NCBI RefSeq assembly: GCF_026017845.1
Contig: NZ_CP100416.1
Location: forward strand, 92,722 to 156,721
Origin: Amycolatopsis mediterranei
Lineage (GTDB): Bacteria; Actinomycetota; Actinomycetes; Mycobacteriales; Pseudonocardiaceae
Direction: 5' to 3'
Length of the DNA: 64,000 nt
Shown here piece by piece: positions 18,432 through 26,403 of this stretch. The first letter of the stretch is position 1. Each line of letters starts with the position of its first letter. Made by a program: the position numbers and the translations under genes. The notes under the pieces are model-generated. The model was not told the DNA's origin. It saw nothing but the letters and a program-made list of their open reading frames with translations, and ran no database searches.

Positions 18432-20201
18432 TTGAGCACCGAAGCACCACCCAGGCCGGAACGAGCGCTCGGTCGTCTTCGCCCGACACCGAAGGCCCGC
18501 GAGGGCCTGTTCGCGCTGCTCGCCGGTTTCGTCATTTCGGGGCTGTTCAACTACCCCGTCGTGCTGCACCCGAAGTCGTTGGTCACCGGCGACCTGGGTG
18601 ACCCGCTCCTGCAGGCCTGGCAGTTGGCGTGGCAGCACCACTTCGTGACGTCCGGGGGTGCTTTGTGGACGGGCAACACCCTGTACCCGGCGCCCGACAG
18701 CTACGCCTTCTCGGACTCCCTGCTCGGTTACCTGCCGCTGGGGCTGTTCGGCGACGGCCCGTACACCGCGATCATGCGGTACAACGCCGTCTTCCTGATT
18801 TCCTTCGCGCTCGCGTTCGCCGGGGCGTACGTCCTCATCCGGCAGCTCGGTGGCAACTGGCAGGCGGCGGCCCTCGCCGGGACCGCGTTCGCCTGGGCGC
18901 CCTGGCGGCTGACCCACGCCAGCCACCTCAACATCCTGTCGGCGGGCGGGATCGCGCTGGCGCTGTTCGCGATCGCCCGCGGGCACGGCTATTCGCTGCG
19001 GCACGGTCGTCGCCCGGAGCTGTCGAGGCCGTGGTGGGCGTTCGTCGGCTGGGTGGTGGCGGCCTGGCAGGTCTCCCTCGGCTTCGCGGTGGGCATGCCG
19101 TTCATCTACCTGCTCGGCGTGGCCGGCCTGCTCATCCTGATCACCGCCGTGCGGCGGTGGCCGCGGTTCGGTACGCGGCTGGCCGTGGCCGACGGCGCCG
19201 GCATCGCGGTCTTCCTCGCCGTCACGTACCTGATGACGATCCCCTACCGCCGCGTCGTCGACGAGTACGGCTTCACCCGCGCCTGGAAGGAGGTGCAGCT
19301 CTACTCGCCGCCGCCGCAGGGCCTGCTGGCCGCGCCCGACTCGACCTGGCTCTGGCAGAAGGGACCCTTCAACCTGTGGAGCGGTGCCTTCGCCGACCCG
19401 GCCTGGGTGTCGCTGCCGGGCGCGTCGGAGAAGCTGCTGTTCCCCGGGCTGGCGTTGCTGCTCGTCGCGCTCGCGGGGCTGTTCTTCAGCGTCTGGTCGG
19501 TCCGGGCCCGGGTGGGCCTCGGCATCGCGACGGTCGTGGTGACGGTGTTCGCCCTCGGCTCGGAGTTCTTCGGCGGCGACTACACCTACTACGTGCTGTG
19601 GCGGTACCTCCCGGGCTGGGACGCCCTGCGCACGCCCGGCCGCCTGATGCTCTGGGTGCTCCTGCTGCTGGCCGTGCTGGCCGCCGGTGCGCTCACCCGC
19701 ACGGCCGAGTGGCTGCGCACCCGCGACACGACCTACGACCAGGGCCGGTTCCTCCAGGTCCTGCTCGTGGTGCCGGTGCTGTTCGCGTTGCTGGAGGGCA
19801 TTCCCGACCAGCCCCACCCGTCGCCGCCGGGCATCCCGCCGGACGTCGCCAAGGCCTTCGAACACGACCCGAAGCCGGCGCTGATCCTGCCGATCAGCCA
19901 GGAGGTCACGCCGTTCAGCGAGTTCGTCTACCAGTTCTGGTCGACCGACGGCTTCCCGCCGCTGGCCAACGGCCACAACGGGCTCCTGCCCCCGCAGTAC
20001 GGCGAAATCCTCGCGGCGGCCACCACCTTCCCGGACGCGCACAGCGTCGACGTGCTGCGCAAGTACGGCATCCAGCAGGTGCTGGTGCTGAAGGTCGGCG
20101 CCACCGGCACGCCGTACGAGGCGGCGCTCACCCGGCAGCTCGACGGGCTGCCGCTCACCCGTTCCGAATCGGCGGACCTCGTCACCTTCACCCTGCGCTA
20201 G
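18432..20201 (+). CDS. Polytopic membrane protein, possible GT-C-type sugar transferase
   Basis: The 589-residue protein starts at TTG 18432, which has a well spaced AGGGGAG before it; an in-frame ATG at 18417 lacks one. It has about eleven hydrophobic helices. The loop after the first helix (NYPVVLHPKSLVTGDLGDP) carries an Asp-containing motif in the position of the catalytic Asp of GT-C glycosyltransferases, and the C-terminal ~110 residues form a soluble domain (ALILPISQEVTPFSEFVYQFW). Similar proteins sit in many actinobacterial cell-wall glycan loci. Lipid-linked sugar transfer is a likely but unproven role. It is divergent from paralogue 2 across a 226-bp gap. Confidence 0.75.
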   Translation: MSTEAPPRPERALGRLRPTPKAREGLFALLAGFVISGLFNYPVVLHPKSLVTGDLGDPLLQAWQLAWQHHFVTSGGALWTGNTLYPAPDSYAFSDSLLGYLPLGLFGDGPYTAIMRYNAVFLISFALAFAGAYVLIRQLGGNWQAAALAGTAFAWAPWRLTHASHLNILSAGGIALALFAIARGHGYSLRHGRRPELSRPWWAFVGWVVAAWQVSLGFAVGMPFIYLLGVAGLLILITAVRRWPRFGTRLAVADGAGIAVFLAVTYLMTIPYRRVVDEYGFTRAWKEVQLYSPPPQGLLAAPDSTWLWQKGPFNLWSGAFADPAWVSLPGASEKLLFPGLALLLVALAGLFFSVWSVRARVGLGIATVVVTVFALGSEFFGGDYTYYVLWRYLPGWDALRTPGRLMLWVLLLLAVLAAGALTRTAEWLRTRDTTYDQGRFLQVLLVVPVLFALLEGIPDQPHPSPPGIPPDVAKAFEHDPKPALILPISQEVTPFSEFVYQFWSTDGFPPLANGHNGLLPPQYGEILAAATTFPDAHSVDVLRKYGIQQVLVLKVGATGTPYEAALTRQLDGLPLTRSESADLVTFTLR

Positions 20202-20225
20202 TCACCCGTCAGGCCCCGGAAACTG

Positions 20226-20241
20226 TCGTACATATGTTCTA
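20226..20241. promoter_or_regulatory. LexA-like SOS box
   Basis: TCGTACATATGTTCTA matches the actinobacterial LexA operator TCGAAC-N4-GTTCGA with one mismatch in each half. It overlaps a TAAAAT that could serve as -10 (20239-20244), the usual arrangement for repression. It lies 68 bp upstream of the chosen start of the next gene. Confidence 0.5.
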
Positions 20242-20308
20242 AAATGGGCGTTGTCCAGGGGAGATGCCGCCCGCGTCGGTGGGTGGCGTGATGGAGGAAG
20301 GCAGGGCC

Positions 20309-20914
20309 ATGGCCTACATCACCCTGTCCACATTCGTGGGCTACAGCGCGAGTTCCGGGCCGTCGCGGTCGTCGTTCGTCCGGCGGCAGCGCCGTCAGTA
20401 CGAAGATCCGGCGCGGGCGGCGTTCAACTACTACCGGCGGGCGGCCAACGCGGTGCGTTCCGGCCGGGCGGCGAACCAGGACGAGGTGGCGCTGCGCGCG
20501 CTCGTCAACGCCGCCGACGAGCGGACGAAACCGCACTACGCGGCGATCGCCGAGGGCTGGCTGCGGTACCTCGGCCGCAAGTCGCCGAAGCTGGTCGAAG
20601 TGGGCCGCGGCCGGTGCCGGATCGGCGAGCTCGAGATCGGCGTCAGCCCGCAGATGGGGCTGCGCAAGAGCGACGGGCGCCGGTACGCGACCTGGCTCTA
20701 CTTCAAGGAGGAGCCGTTGGCGAAGGCGTCGGCCCAGCTCGCGCTGTGGGTGCTGGAGCAGGCGATGCCCGACATCCTGCCCGGCGGCGAGGCGCTGGTG
20801 ATCGACGTCCGCCGGGGGAAGGAGTACCAGCTCTCCGCCCGGGACCGCGCCCGGCTGCGGCCCTGGGCCCGCAGCGAAGCGTCGGCGTTCCTCACCCTGT
20901 GGGACGCGGCCTGA
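20309..20914 (+). CDS. Conserved-looking protein of unknown function, putative SOS gene
   Basis: I do not recognise this 201-residue soluble protein. The start ATG at 20309 (MAYITLSTFVGYSASS) follows a GGAGGA site by 10 bases; an ATG at 20291 is possible. The N-terminal ~45 residues are Ser/Arg-rich, followed by a helical segment (EDPARAAFNYYRRAANAVRSG) and a compact alpha/beta part with VGRGRCRIGELEIGVSPQMGL and WLYFKEEPLAKASAQLALWVLEQAM. A LexA-like box upstream hints at DNA-damage control. It ends convergently with the hydrolase gene, overlapping 23 bp. Confidence 0.75.
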   Translation: MAYITLSTFVGYSASSGPSRSSFVRRQRRQYEDPARAAFNYYRRAANAVRSGRAANQDEVALRALVNAADERTKPHYAAIAEGWLRYLGRKSPKLVEVGRGRCRIGELEIGVSPQMGLRKSDGRRYATWLYFKEEPLAKASAQLALWVLEQAMPDILPGGEALVIDVRRGKEYQLSARDRARLRPWARSEASAFLTLWDAA

Positions 20915-21572
20915 GCAGCACCCCGGCCACCAGGTCCGGCCGGGTGACGAAGGGGTGGTGCGCCACCGGCAGTTCGACGACGTCGGTGGCGCGCGCCGCC
21001 TGGGCCCGCTGGGTTCCGGGCAGCGTCGCGCGGTCCTCGCCGCAGACGACGTAGGTCGACGGGACGTCCCGCCACGCCGCCCGGGTCGCCGGCTGGCCGA
21101 ACACCGCCTCGTTCTGGCGGGCGAGCCGGCCGGCGGCCGCGGCGTACGTGGCGTCGTCGAAGTCCTGGGCGAACCGCGGCCGCACCAGCTCCTCCCGGAC
21201 GCTCGCGGTCCCGTCTCCGTGGCTGATGTGCACCGGGGGCTCGCCGGTCCCGAAGTCCGCGAGCGCCTCGCCGACGTCCGGCAGGAACGACGTCACGTAG
21301 ACGAGCCGGTGGATCGCGGGGTGGGCGCCGAGTGTGGTGATCACCATGCCGCCGTAGGAGTGTCCGACGACCAGCGCGGGCTCGTCGGAGGCGTCGAGCA
21401 GGACGCGGACGGCTTCCGCGTCGGCGTGGAGGTCGCCGCGCGGCTGGCTCTCGCAGCTGGGCAGCACCGCCGCTGAGCTGCGCAGACCGTGCCCGGCGAG
21501 TACGTCGGCCGTCGGTTGCCACCACCACGCGCCGTCGCGGACGAACGCGCCGTGGACGAAGAGGACCCGCAT
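20892..21572 (-). CDS. Alpha/beta hydrolase
   Basis: The 226-residue protein has the alpha/beta-hydrolase layout: an oxyanion-hole motif near the start (VLFVHGAFVRDGAWWW), the nucleophile elbow GHSYGG (Ser near residue 76), and a late catalytic His in VAHHPFVTRPDLVAG. It resembles small salicylate-esterase-like hydrolases (EstC/MES type). Start ATG at 21572 is chosen because the hydrolase fold begins right there; the longer frame to 21641 adds unrelated residues. The substrate is unknown and there is no operon partner. Confidence 0.88.
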   Translation of the reverse strand: MRVLFVHGAFVRDGAWWWQPTADVLAGHGLRSSAAVLPSCESQPRGDLHADAEAVRVLLDASDEPALVVGHSYGGMVITTLGAHPAIHRLVYVTSFLPDVGEALADFGTGEPPVHISHGDGTASVREELVRPRFAQDFDDATYAAAAGRLARQNEAVFGQPATRAAWRDVPSTYVVCGEDRATLPGTQRAQAARATDVVELPVAHHPFVTRPDLVAGVLLRPRPTG

Positions 21573-21706
21573 GGTGACAACTTGGCAGAACCCACCCGGA
21601 TGAGTGACACAGTTCGCGGTCGGCGGACGGGGACTGGACAAACCGGAGGCCGAACACGAAGCTTTCGCGTGTTCTTCCGCGCTTGGCCGACTCGAGGTCT
21701 CAAACC

Positions 21707-22246
21707 GTGAATGCTGCTTGGGAAGCCGTCTCCCGCGTTGTCGACGAGCCCGCCTGGTACTGGGTGTACGACAAGCTGGCGTTCTGGCCGAGCACCTACG
21801 CGCACGCCTGGCCGGGGTTCCGGGAGCCGGCGCCGTCGCGGACCTGGGACCTTTCGCCCGGGAACCTGGACCGCGCTTCGGCGGAGTTCCGCCTCGGCCC
21901 GTACGCGGTCGAGGAGCACCAGGTCGCGACGATCGCGCTGGCCGCGTTCCGCGAGGTCTGCGGTCCGGACGACTGGATGTGGGCGTTGCACTGGCAGCAC
22001 CAGTCCTACCGCGTCCGCCCGCACCTGATGTCCGGGAGCGCCCGGTGGCCGGTGCCGGTGTTCCCGCGCGCGGACTACCACCTGTTCCTGGCGGCGGACT
22101 TCTCCTACGGCACGCTCGGGCACCCGTGGGAGCGGACGTTGTGCGTGTTCGGCGAGAAGCTGGTGCCGGCGTTCGAGCGGCTGGGTGAGGGCGTGCTGTC
22201 GAACGTGCTGCGACGCGACGGGAAGCCGTCCGCGCTGGCCCGCTGA
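21707..22246 (+). CDS. DUF2716-like protein
   Basis: The 179-residue soluble protein starts at GTG 21707 with GAGG eight or nine bases before it; TTG 21683 is an alternative. It is rich in Trp (e.g. EPAWYWVYDKLAFWPSTYAHAWPGF, and DDWMWALHWQHQSYRVRPH), which I recognise as the DUF2716 pattern; the assignment is from memory. The molecular function is unknown. It precedes an Imm7-like gene by 33 bp on the same strand. Both families occur in actinomycete genomes as small accessory proteins, and co-transcription is likely. Confidence 0.65.
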   Translation: MNAAWEAVSRVVDEPAWYWVYDKLAFWPSTYAHAWPGFREPAPSRTWDLSPGNLDRASAEFRLGPYAVEEHQVATIALAAFREVCGPDDWMWALHWQHQSYRVRPHLMSGSARWPVPVFPRADYHLFLAADFSYGTLGHPWERTLCVFGEKLVPAFERLGEGVLSNVLRRDGKPSALAR

Positions 22247-22279
22247 GCCGCCCGCCGAGCGCTTGCTACCGTTCTGCGG

Positions 22280-22681
22280 GTGTTCGAATATCACGGCTGG
22301 GTGACCATCCAGGCGACCGCGAGCGGCGATGACGACGCGGCGCTCCTGGAGCGCCTGGTCGACCGCGTACACCGCGCAATCCGCGACGCGGGCGACTTCG
22401 ACCTGGTCGACCTCCGCTGGAGCGCGGGAATGCCCATGCTCCACTTCGGCGGTTTCGACAAGCACGGCGGCCACCTGGCCCCCGAAATCCTGGACTTGTT
22501 CACCCGTGCGGGCGAATTGGCCCCAGGCTCGTACGGCCTGCTGCACACGTGGGACGACCAGGACACGGAGAACGACAACAACTTCCGCGTCTACCGAATG
22601 GCCCGCGGCCAGGTAACCGAGCGCGAAGACACCCACCTGACCCCGGTGGCCCCCACAATCCTCGACACCTACGAGCTCTGA
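22280..22681 (+). CDS. Imm7-family immunity protein (orphan)
   Basis: The 133-residue protein begins FEYHGWVTIQATAS and contains SYGLLHTWDDQDTENDNNFRVYRMARG and a final LTPVAPTILDTYEL, the pattern of Imm7 immunity proteins that neutralise toxins of polymorphic secretion systems. No toxin gene or secretion-system gene is in the window, so it would be an orphan immunity gene protecting against toxins of relatives. Start GTG at 22280. It follows the DUF2716-like gene closely. Confidence 0.7.
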   Translation: MFEYHGWVTIQATASGDDDAALLERLVDRVHRAIRDAGDFDLVDLRWSAGMPMLHFGGFDKHGGHLAPEILDLFTRAGELAPGSYGLLHTWDDQDTENDNNFRVYRMARGQVTEREDTHLTPVAPTILDTYEL

Positions 22682-22819
22682 CCCAACCCCAGCTCTCTCC
22701 CCAACCCCAACCCCCGCCCCAACCAACGTCTGATTCAGGCAAAGCCGGGGCACCAGCAAAAGTCTGGCCGGAGCAGGGCGGGGAACCCCCCAAAGGTCTG
22801 GCAAAGGCACCGTGGGGGT

Positions 22820-22840
22820 CCGGGGGGCTCGGCCCCCCGG
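22820..22840. terminator. GC-rich hairpin after the Imm7 gene
   Basis: CCGGGGGG (22820-22827) pairs perfectly with CCCCCCGG (22833-22840) around a 5-base loop. There is no U tract. It lies in the otherwise featureless C-rich gap (22682-22850) downstream of the immunity gene and probably ends that transcript. Confidence 0.6.
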
Positions 22841-22851
22841 GTGAAATGGCG

Positions 22852-22890
22852 AAGGGGTCATGTCGGCGCTTTCCGCCGACATGACCCCTT
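22852..22890. terminator. 17-bp perfect hairpin, likely tRNA-Gly terminator
   Basis: The arms 22852-22868 and 22874-22890 are perfectly complementary over 17 bp (AAGGGGTCATGTCGGCG and its complement) around a 5-base loop. It begins 9 bases beyond the tRNA 3' end on the minus strand and faces the Imm7 gene on the other side, so it may end transcription in both directions. Confidence 0.75.
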
Positions 22891-22898
22891 CAACCCCG

Positions 22899-22971
22899 AG
22901 CGGATGACGGGATTCGAACCCGCGACCCTCACCTTGGCAAGGTGATGCGCTACCAGCTGCGCTACATCCGC
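22899..22971 (-). tRNA. tRNA-Gly (anticodon GCC)
   Basis: Read on the minus strand, 73 bases fold as a standard cloverleaf: acceptor GCGGATG/CATCCGC, D stem GCGC/GCGC, anticodon stem TCACC/GGTGA with loop TTGCCAA (anticodon GCC, glycine), T stem GCGGG/CCCGT with loop TTCGAAT, and discriminator T. CCA is not encoded. A TATAGA -10-like hexamer lies on the minus strand at 23000-22995. Confidence 0.96.
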
Positions 22972-23111
22972 ATTGCCTTGCTGATGGGGAGAACTCTATA
23001 CCCACCCCTGAGGGGTCCGGTGACCGGGTCCCCCTGTGCCCGGACCGGTGCTTCGGTGTCACAGCTGGCGTACAAGGGGTGACGACGGCTGATTCCCTCC
23101 GTATGGTGTCT

Positions 23112-23127
23112 CCATTCGACCGAATGG
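23112..23127. promoter_or_regulatory. 16-bp palindrome upstream of ECF sigma gene
   Basis: CCATTCG and CGAATGG form a perfect inverted repeat with a 2-base centre, 31 bp before the sigma-factor start. The position fits an operator or the upstream promoter element of that gene. No binding protein is known. Confidence 0.4.
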
Positions 23128-23158
23128 GGAGACCTTCGGGGAGGAGGTGCCGGGCCGG

Positions 23159-24820
23159 ATGACCGAGCTGGGCACGGTGCCGCCACCAGCGGCCTCGGAA
23201 TCCGACGAGCAGGCACTGCTGCAACGGCTTCGCAACGGCGAGGACGCCGCGTTCGGGGAGCTGTTCGAGCGGCACGCCGCCGCGGTCCGGCGGCTCGCGC
23301 AGAGCCTGGCGGCCGATCGGTCCGAGGCCGAGGACATCACCGCGGAGACGTTCTTCCGCGTGTTGCAGGCTCTCCGCCGGGGCGCCGGTCCCCGTGACTA
23401 CGTTCGCGCCTACCTGCTGACCGTCGCCCGCCGGGTGTCGTGGGAGTGGCACGGGGCACGCCGGGACGTGCCGGTGTCCGACGACGAACTGACTTTCCGC
23501 GCCGGGGCGGGGGCCGACACGCACGCCCGCACGGCCGAGCACACGTTGATCACGACGGCGTTCACGAGCTTGCCGGAGCGGTGGCGGACGGTGTTGTGGC
23601 AGACCGAGGTCGAGGGCGAGCAGCCCGCGATGGTCGCTCCCCACTTCGGGTTGAGCGCGAACGCCACCGCGGCGCTGGCCCGCCGGGCCCGGCAGGGGCT
23701 GCGGGCGGCGTACCTGCAGGCCCACCTTTCGGTGAACCGCGGGCCGGATTCGTGCCGGGCGGTCGTCGAGAAGCTCGGTGGGTTCACCGCGGGCAGCGTC
23801 ACCGGCGCCGAGGCGGAGCGGATCAAGGCGCACCTGCTCGGCTGCTCGTCGTGCCGGGCGACGCAGGACGAGCTTCGCGACGTCTGCTCGTCGCTGCGGG
23901 CGCACGCCGGCGTGCTGGTGCTGCTGGTGCCGGCCGCCGCGTCGCTGGGCGGCAGCGGGGTGCTGGCCGGGCTGGGCGCGACGGTCAAGGGCGTCCTGGT
24001 CGGTTCGAAGGTGAAGATCGGGCTGGCGCTGGCGTCGACCGCCGCGGTGGGTGCCGTCGGCGTCGCGGCCGGGCCGGTGCTGTTCGGGTCGGGGCCGGTG
24101 CAGGACATCGGGTTGCCCGGTGGGGCGCCCGAGCTCGTCGTGGTGCCGCCGTCCGAAACGCACCACCAGCCGCCGCCGCAGGAGCCGCCGGAGCCGCGGA
24201 TCGGCATCGGCGTGCTCAACGGCCGCGGCACCGGGGTCGCGGTGCCGCCTCGCGCGCGGAGCGGCGAGCAGCAGGTCGCCGCGAACGAGGTGCCCGGACT
24301 GCCGGTCGCCGGGGACGTCCCGGTCGCGGCCGTTGGCGGCGGTGCCGGTGACCGGCCTGCCCCGCGCGAAGACCTCGCCTCCTCGCCGTTCGTCGCGTCC
24401 GAGCACCCGGCGTCGGCGCCGCGGCTGGACTCGTCGCGGCCCGCCATGACGATGACGACCGAGTCCACCGACGCACCCGCGCCGGAGGACGCCGGCGCGC
24501 CCGAGCTGTCGCCGACCGGCGGCAAGCCGGTCCCGCCGTCGGGCCGGCCCACGGACCAGCCGAAGAAGCCGGCGCCGAAGGACGACGAGACCGGCGCCAC
24601 GGAGACACCGACGGACGCCTCGCCGACCGACACCTCACCGACGGACGCCTCGACGACGGAGCCGCCGGCGACCGAGCCGCCGGCGACCGAGCCGTCAACG
24701 ACCGAGCCGTCGACCACGGTGACGCCCACTTCGGAGAAGCCGTGCCCGAGCAGCGCGTCGTCCGACACCGGGTCGGGCGAACCGGCGGATCCGGCTCCGG
24801 CCGCGCCATCGGGTTCTTGA
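23159..24820 (+). CDS. ECF sigma factor with fused zinc finger and long Pro/Thr-rich tail
   Basis: The 553-residue protein starts at ATG 23159, nine bases after AGGAGGTG. Residues ~20-180 are an ECF sigma factor (LFERHAAAVRRLAQSLAADRSEAEDITAETFFRVL; region 4 FTSLPERWRTVLWQTEVEGEQPAMVAPHFGLS). An anti-sigma-like zinc motif follows, H-x3-C-x2-C in HLLGCSSC, near 230. Two hydrophobic stretches come next (~260-315, including VLVLLVPAAASLGG and IGLALASTAAVGAVGVAAGPVLF). The last ~230 residues are low-complexity Pro/Thr/Glu/Ala with TEPPA and TEPST repeats. The fused layout resembles the ECF classes with C-terminal extensions in which the tail senses and restrains the sigma part. Confidence 0.88.
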   Translation: MTELGTVPPPAASESDEQALLQRLRNGEDAAFGELFERHAAAVRRLAQSLAADRSEAEDITAETFFRVLQALRRGAGPRDYVRAYLLTVARRVSWEWHGARRDVPVSDDELTFRAGAGADTHARTAEHTLITTAFTSLPERWRTVLWQTEVEGEQPAMVAPHFGLSANATAALARRARQGLRAAYLQAHLSVNRGPDSCRAVVEKLGGFTAGSVTGAEAERIKAHLLGCSSCRATQDELRDVCSSLRAHAGVLVLLVPAAASLGGSGVLAGLGATVKGVLVGSKVKIGLALASTAAVGAVGVAAGPVLFGSGPVQDIGLPGGAPELVVVPPSETHHQPPPQEPPEPRIGIGVLNGRGTGVAVPPRARSGEQQVAANEVPGLPVAGDVPVAAVGGGAGDRPAPREDLASSPFVASEHPASAPRLDSSRPAMTMTTESTDAPAPEDAGAPELSPTGGKPVPPSGRPTDQPKKPAPKDDETGATETPTDASPTDTSPTDASTTEPPATEPPATEPSTTEPSTTVTPTSEKPCPSSASSDTGSGEPADPAPAAPSGS

Positions 24821-24933
24821 TCAGCGGTGATCGGGTTCCGGCGGGCGAGTGGCCCGGCTCATCCCTCGCGCGGGTGAGCCCGGGCACGGTAACGTTGAGG
24901 TGCTCACCCTGCGGGCGCCCGGGAGGCAACTGA

Positions 24934-25374
24934 ATGAACCGGCTGGTACGCGGCGAAGACGGCCGCGACTGGGTGGTCCGTGCCCAGATGGAATGGCGCG
25001 CACCGGCGACGGCCGACGACTTCGAGCACGACGTCGCGGGCAGTTACGGGCCCGGGATCGCGATGATCGTCGTCACCACGCTGCTGGCGGTGATCCTCGT
25101 CGTGTGGACGCCCGACCAGGTCAACGTGCCCGCGTGGGTGCTGCTGGCGCTGCTGCTCGTGGTCTTGTTCTTCCCGCTGCGGTGGATCCTGCGCCGTCCG
25201 TGGACCGTGGTCGCGGAGACCGAGGGCGACGTGACCGGCGATCGGCCGTCCGAGCGCTGGGTCGGCACGATCCGCGGCATGTTCACGGTGCAGGGCGAGG
25301 TCAAGAAGATCTCCAAGACCATCCAGCGGCATTCGCTGCCGGACTTCGACGGGCCACTCCACCCGGTCGAGTAG
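24934..25374 (+). CDS. Small two-TM membrane protein
   Basis: The 146-residue protein has a charged N-terminus (~40 residues), two close membrane helices (about 43-60, IAMIVVTTLLAVILVVW, and 67-86, AWVLLALLLVVLFFPL), and a soluble C-terminal ~60 residues ending LPDFDGPLHPVE. It is 12 bp upstream of the DNA glycosylase gene and probably co-transcribed with it. I do not recognise the family. An imperfect hairpin at about 24853-24886 before it may end the sigma-gene transcript. Confidence 0.8.
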   Translation: MNRLVRGEDGRDWVVRAQMEWRAPATADDFEHDVAGSYGPGIAMIVVTTLLAVILVVWTPDQVNVPAWVLLALLLVVLFFPLRWILRRPWTVVAETEGDVTGDRPSERWVGTIRGMFTVQGEVKKISKTIQRHSLPDFDGPLHPVE

Positions 25375-25386
25375 GACACTGGTGCC

Positions 25387-26247
25387 ATGCCCGAGCTACC
25401 CGAGGTCGAAGCACTGGCTCACCACCTGCGCGAGAACGCCGTGGGCCGGACGATCTTCCGCATCGATGTCGCATCGCTGAGCGTCTTGAAGACGGCCACC
25501 CCGCCGTGGACCGAGCTGCACGGCCGCGAGATCACCGGCGCGACCCGGCACGGCAAGCACCTCGACGTCGTGGCCGGTGACCTGCACCTGGTCGTCCACC
25601 TGGCGCGGGCGGGCTGGCTGCGCTGGTCCGACGGTCTCGCCGCGGCCCCGCTGAAGCCGGGCAAGGGCCCGATCTCGCTGCGGGTGCACCTCGAGTCCGC
25701 CACCGGGCCGGGCTTCGACCTCACCGAAGCGGGCACGAAGAAGGGCTTGGCGGTGTGGGTCGTCAAGGACCCGCAGGAGATCGCGAGCGTGGCGCGGCTG
25801 GGTCCGGACGCGCTCGCCGTGGACGCCGCCCAGCTGCGTGAGCTGTTCGCCGGCAAGAACACCCGGCTGAAGTGGGCGCTCACCGACCAGTCGCTCCTCG
25901 CCGGGATCGGCAACGCCTACTCCGACGAGATCATGCACCGCGCGAAGCTCTCGCCGTACGCCACGATCGGCAAGCTCGACGAGGGGGCCCTGGAGACGCT
26001 CGCCGAGGCGATCCACGACATCGAGACCGACGCCGTCGAGCGGTCGGTGGGGCAGAAGGCGGCCCGGCTGAAGGGGGAGAAGCGGTCGGGCCTGCGGGTC
26101 CACGCGCGCACCGGGCTGCCGTGCCCCGTCTGCGGCGACACGATCCGCGAAATATCCTTCGCCGACAAGTCGTTCCAGTACTGCCCGACCTGCCAGACGG
26201 GCGGCAAGCCGCTCGCCGACCGCCGGATGTCGCGGCTGCTGAAGTAG
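25387..26247 (+). CDS. Fpg/Nei-family DNA glycosylase
   Basis: The 286-residue protein begins MPELPEVEALAHHLRENAVG, with the invariant Pro2/Glu3 catalytic residues of formamidopyrimidine/endonuclease VIII glycosylases. The helix-two-turn-helix segment holds LLAGIGNAYSDEIMHRAKLSPY. The C-terminal zinc finger is intact (CPVCGDTIREISFADKSFQYCPTC). It excises oxidised bases and cleaves abasic sites in base-excision repair. The position-specific residues do not allow me to say Fpg or Nei2 with confidence, so no symbol is given. Confidence 0.92.
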   Translation: MPELPEVEALAHHLRENAVGRTIFRIDVASLSVLKTATPPWTELHGREITGATRHGKHLDVVAGDLHLVVHLARAGWLRWSDGLAAAPLKPGKGPISLRVHLESATGPGFDLTEAGTKKGLAVWVVKDPQEIASVARLGPDALAVDAAQLRELFAGKNTRLKWALTDQSLLAGIGNAYSDEIMHRAKLSPYATIGKLDEGALETLAEAIHDIETDAVERSVGQKAARLKGEKRSGLRVHARTGLPCPVCGDTIREISFADKSFQYCPTCQTGGKPLADRRMSRLLK

Positions 26248-26403
26248 CGCCTCTCGGCGTCACGCAGCGGCTGCCCGGAGGTAGCACACAGTAGCCGGAA
26301 GAGGAGTAAATCCGACTCTCGGTAGGGTTGTCCCAACCCTCGGTCAGCACAGTTGGACAGAAAGTGGGAACAGGCCTTGCACCCGGTTGGTCGAGCGCAG
26401 AGC

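Noticed and set aside
22682..22850. A small gene in the C-rich gap after the Imm7-like gene
   Set aside because: The only open frames are continuations of neighbouring shadows with low-complexity Pro/Gln content and no ribosome site.
22899..22971. tRNA-Gly as an integration site of a mobile element
   Set aside because: No integrase, no second copy of the tRNA 3' end and no phage or plasmid genes are seen on either side.
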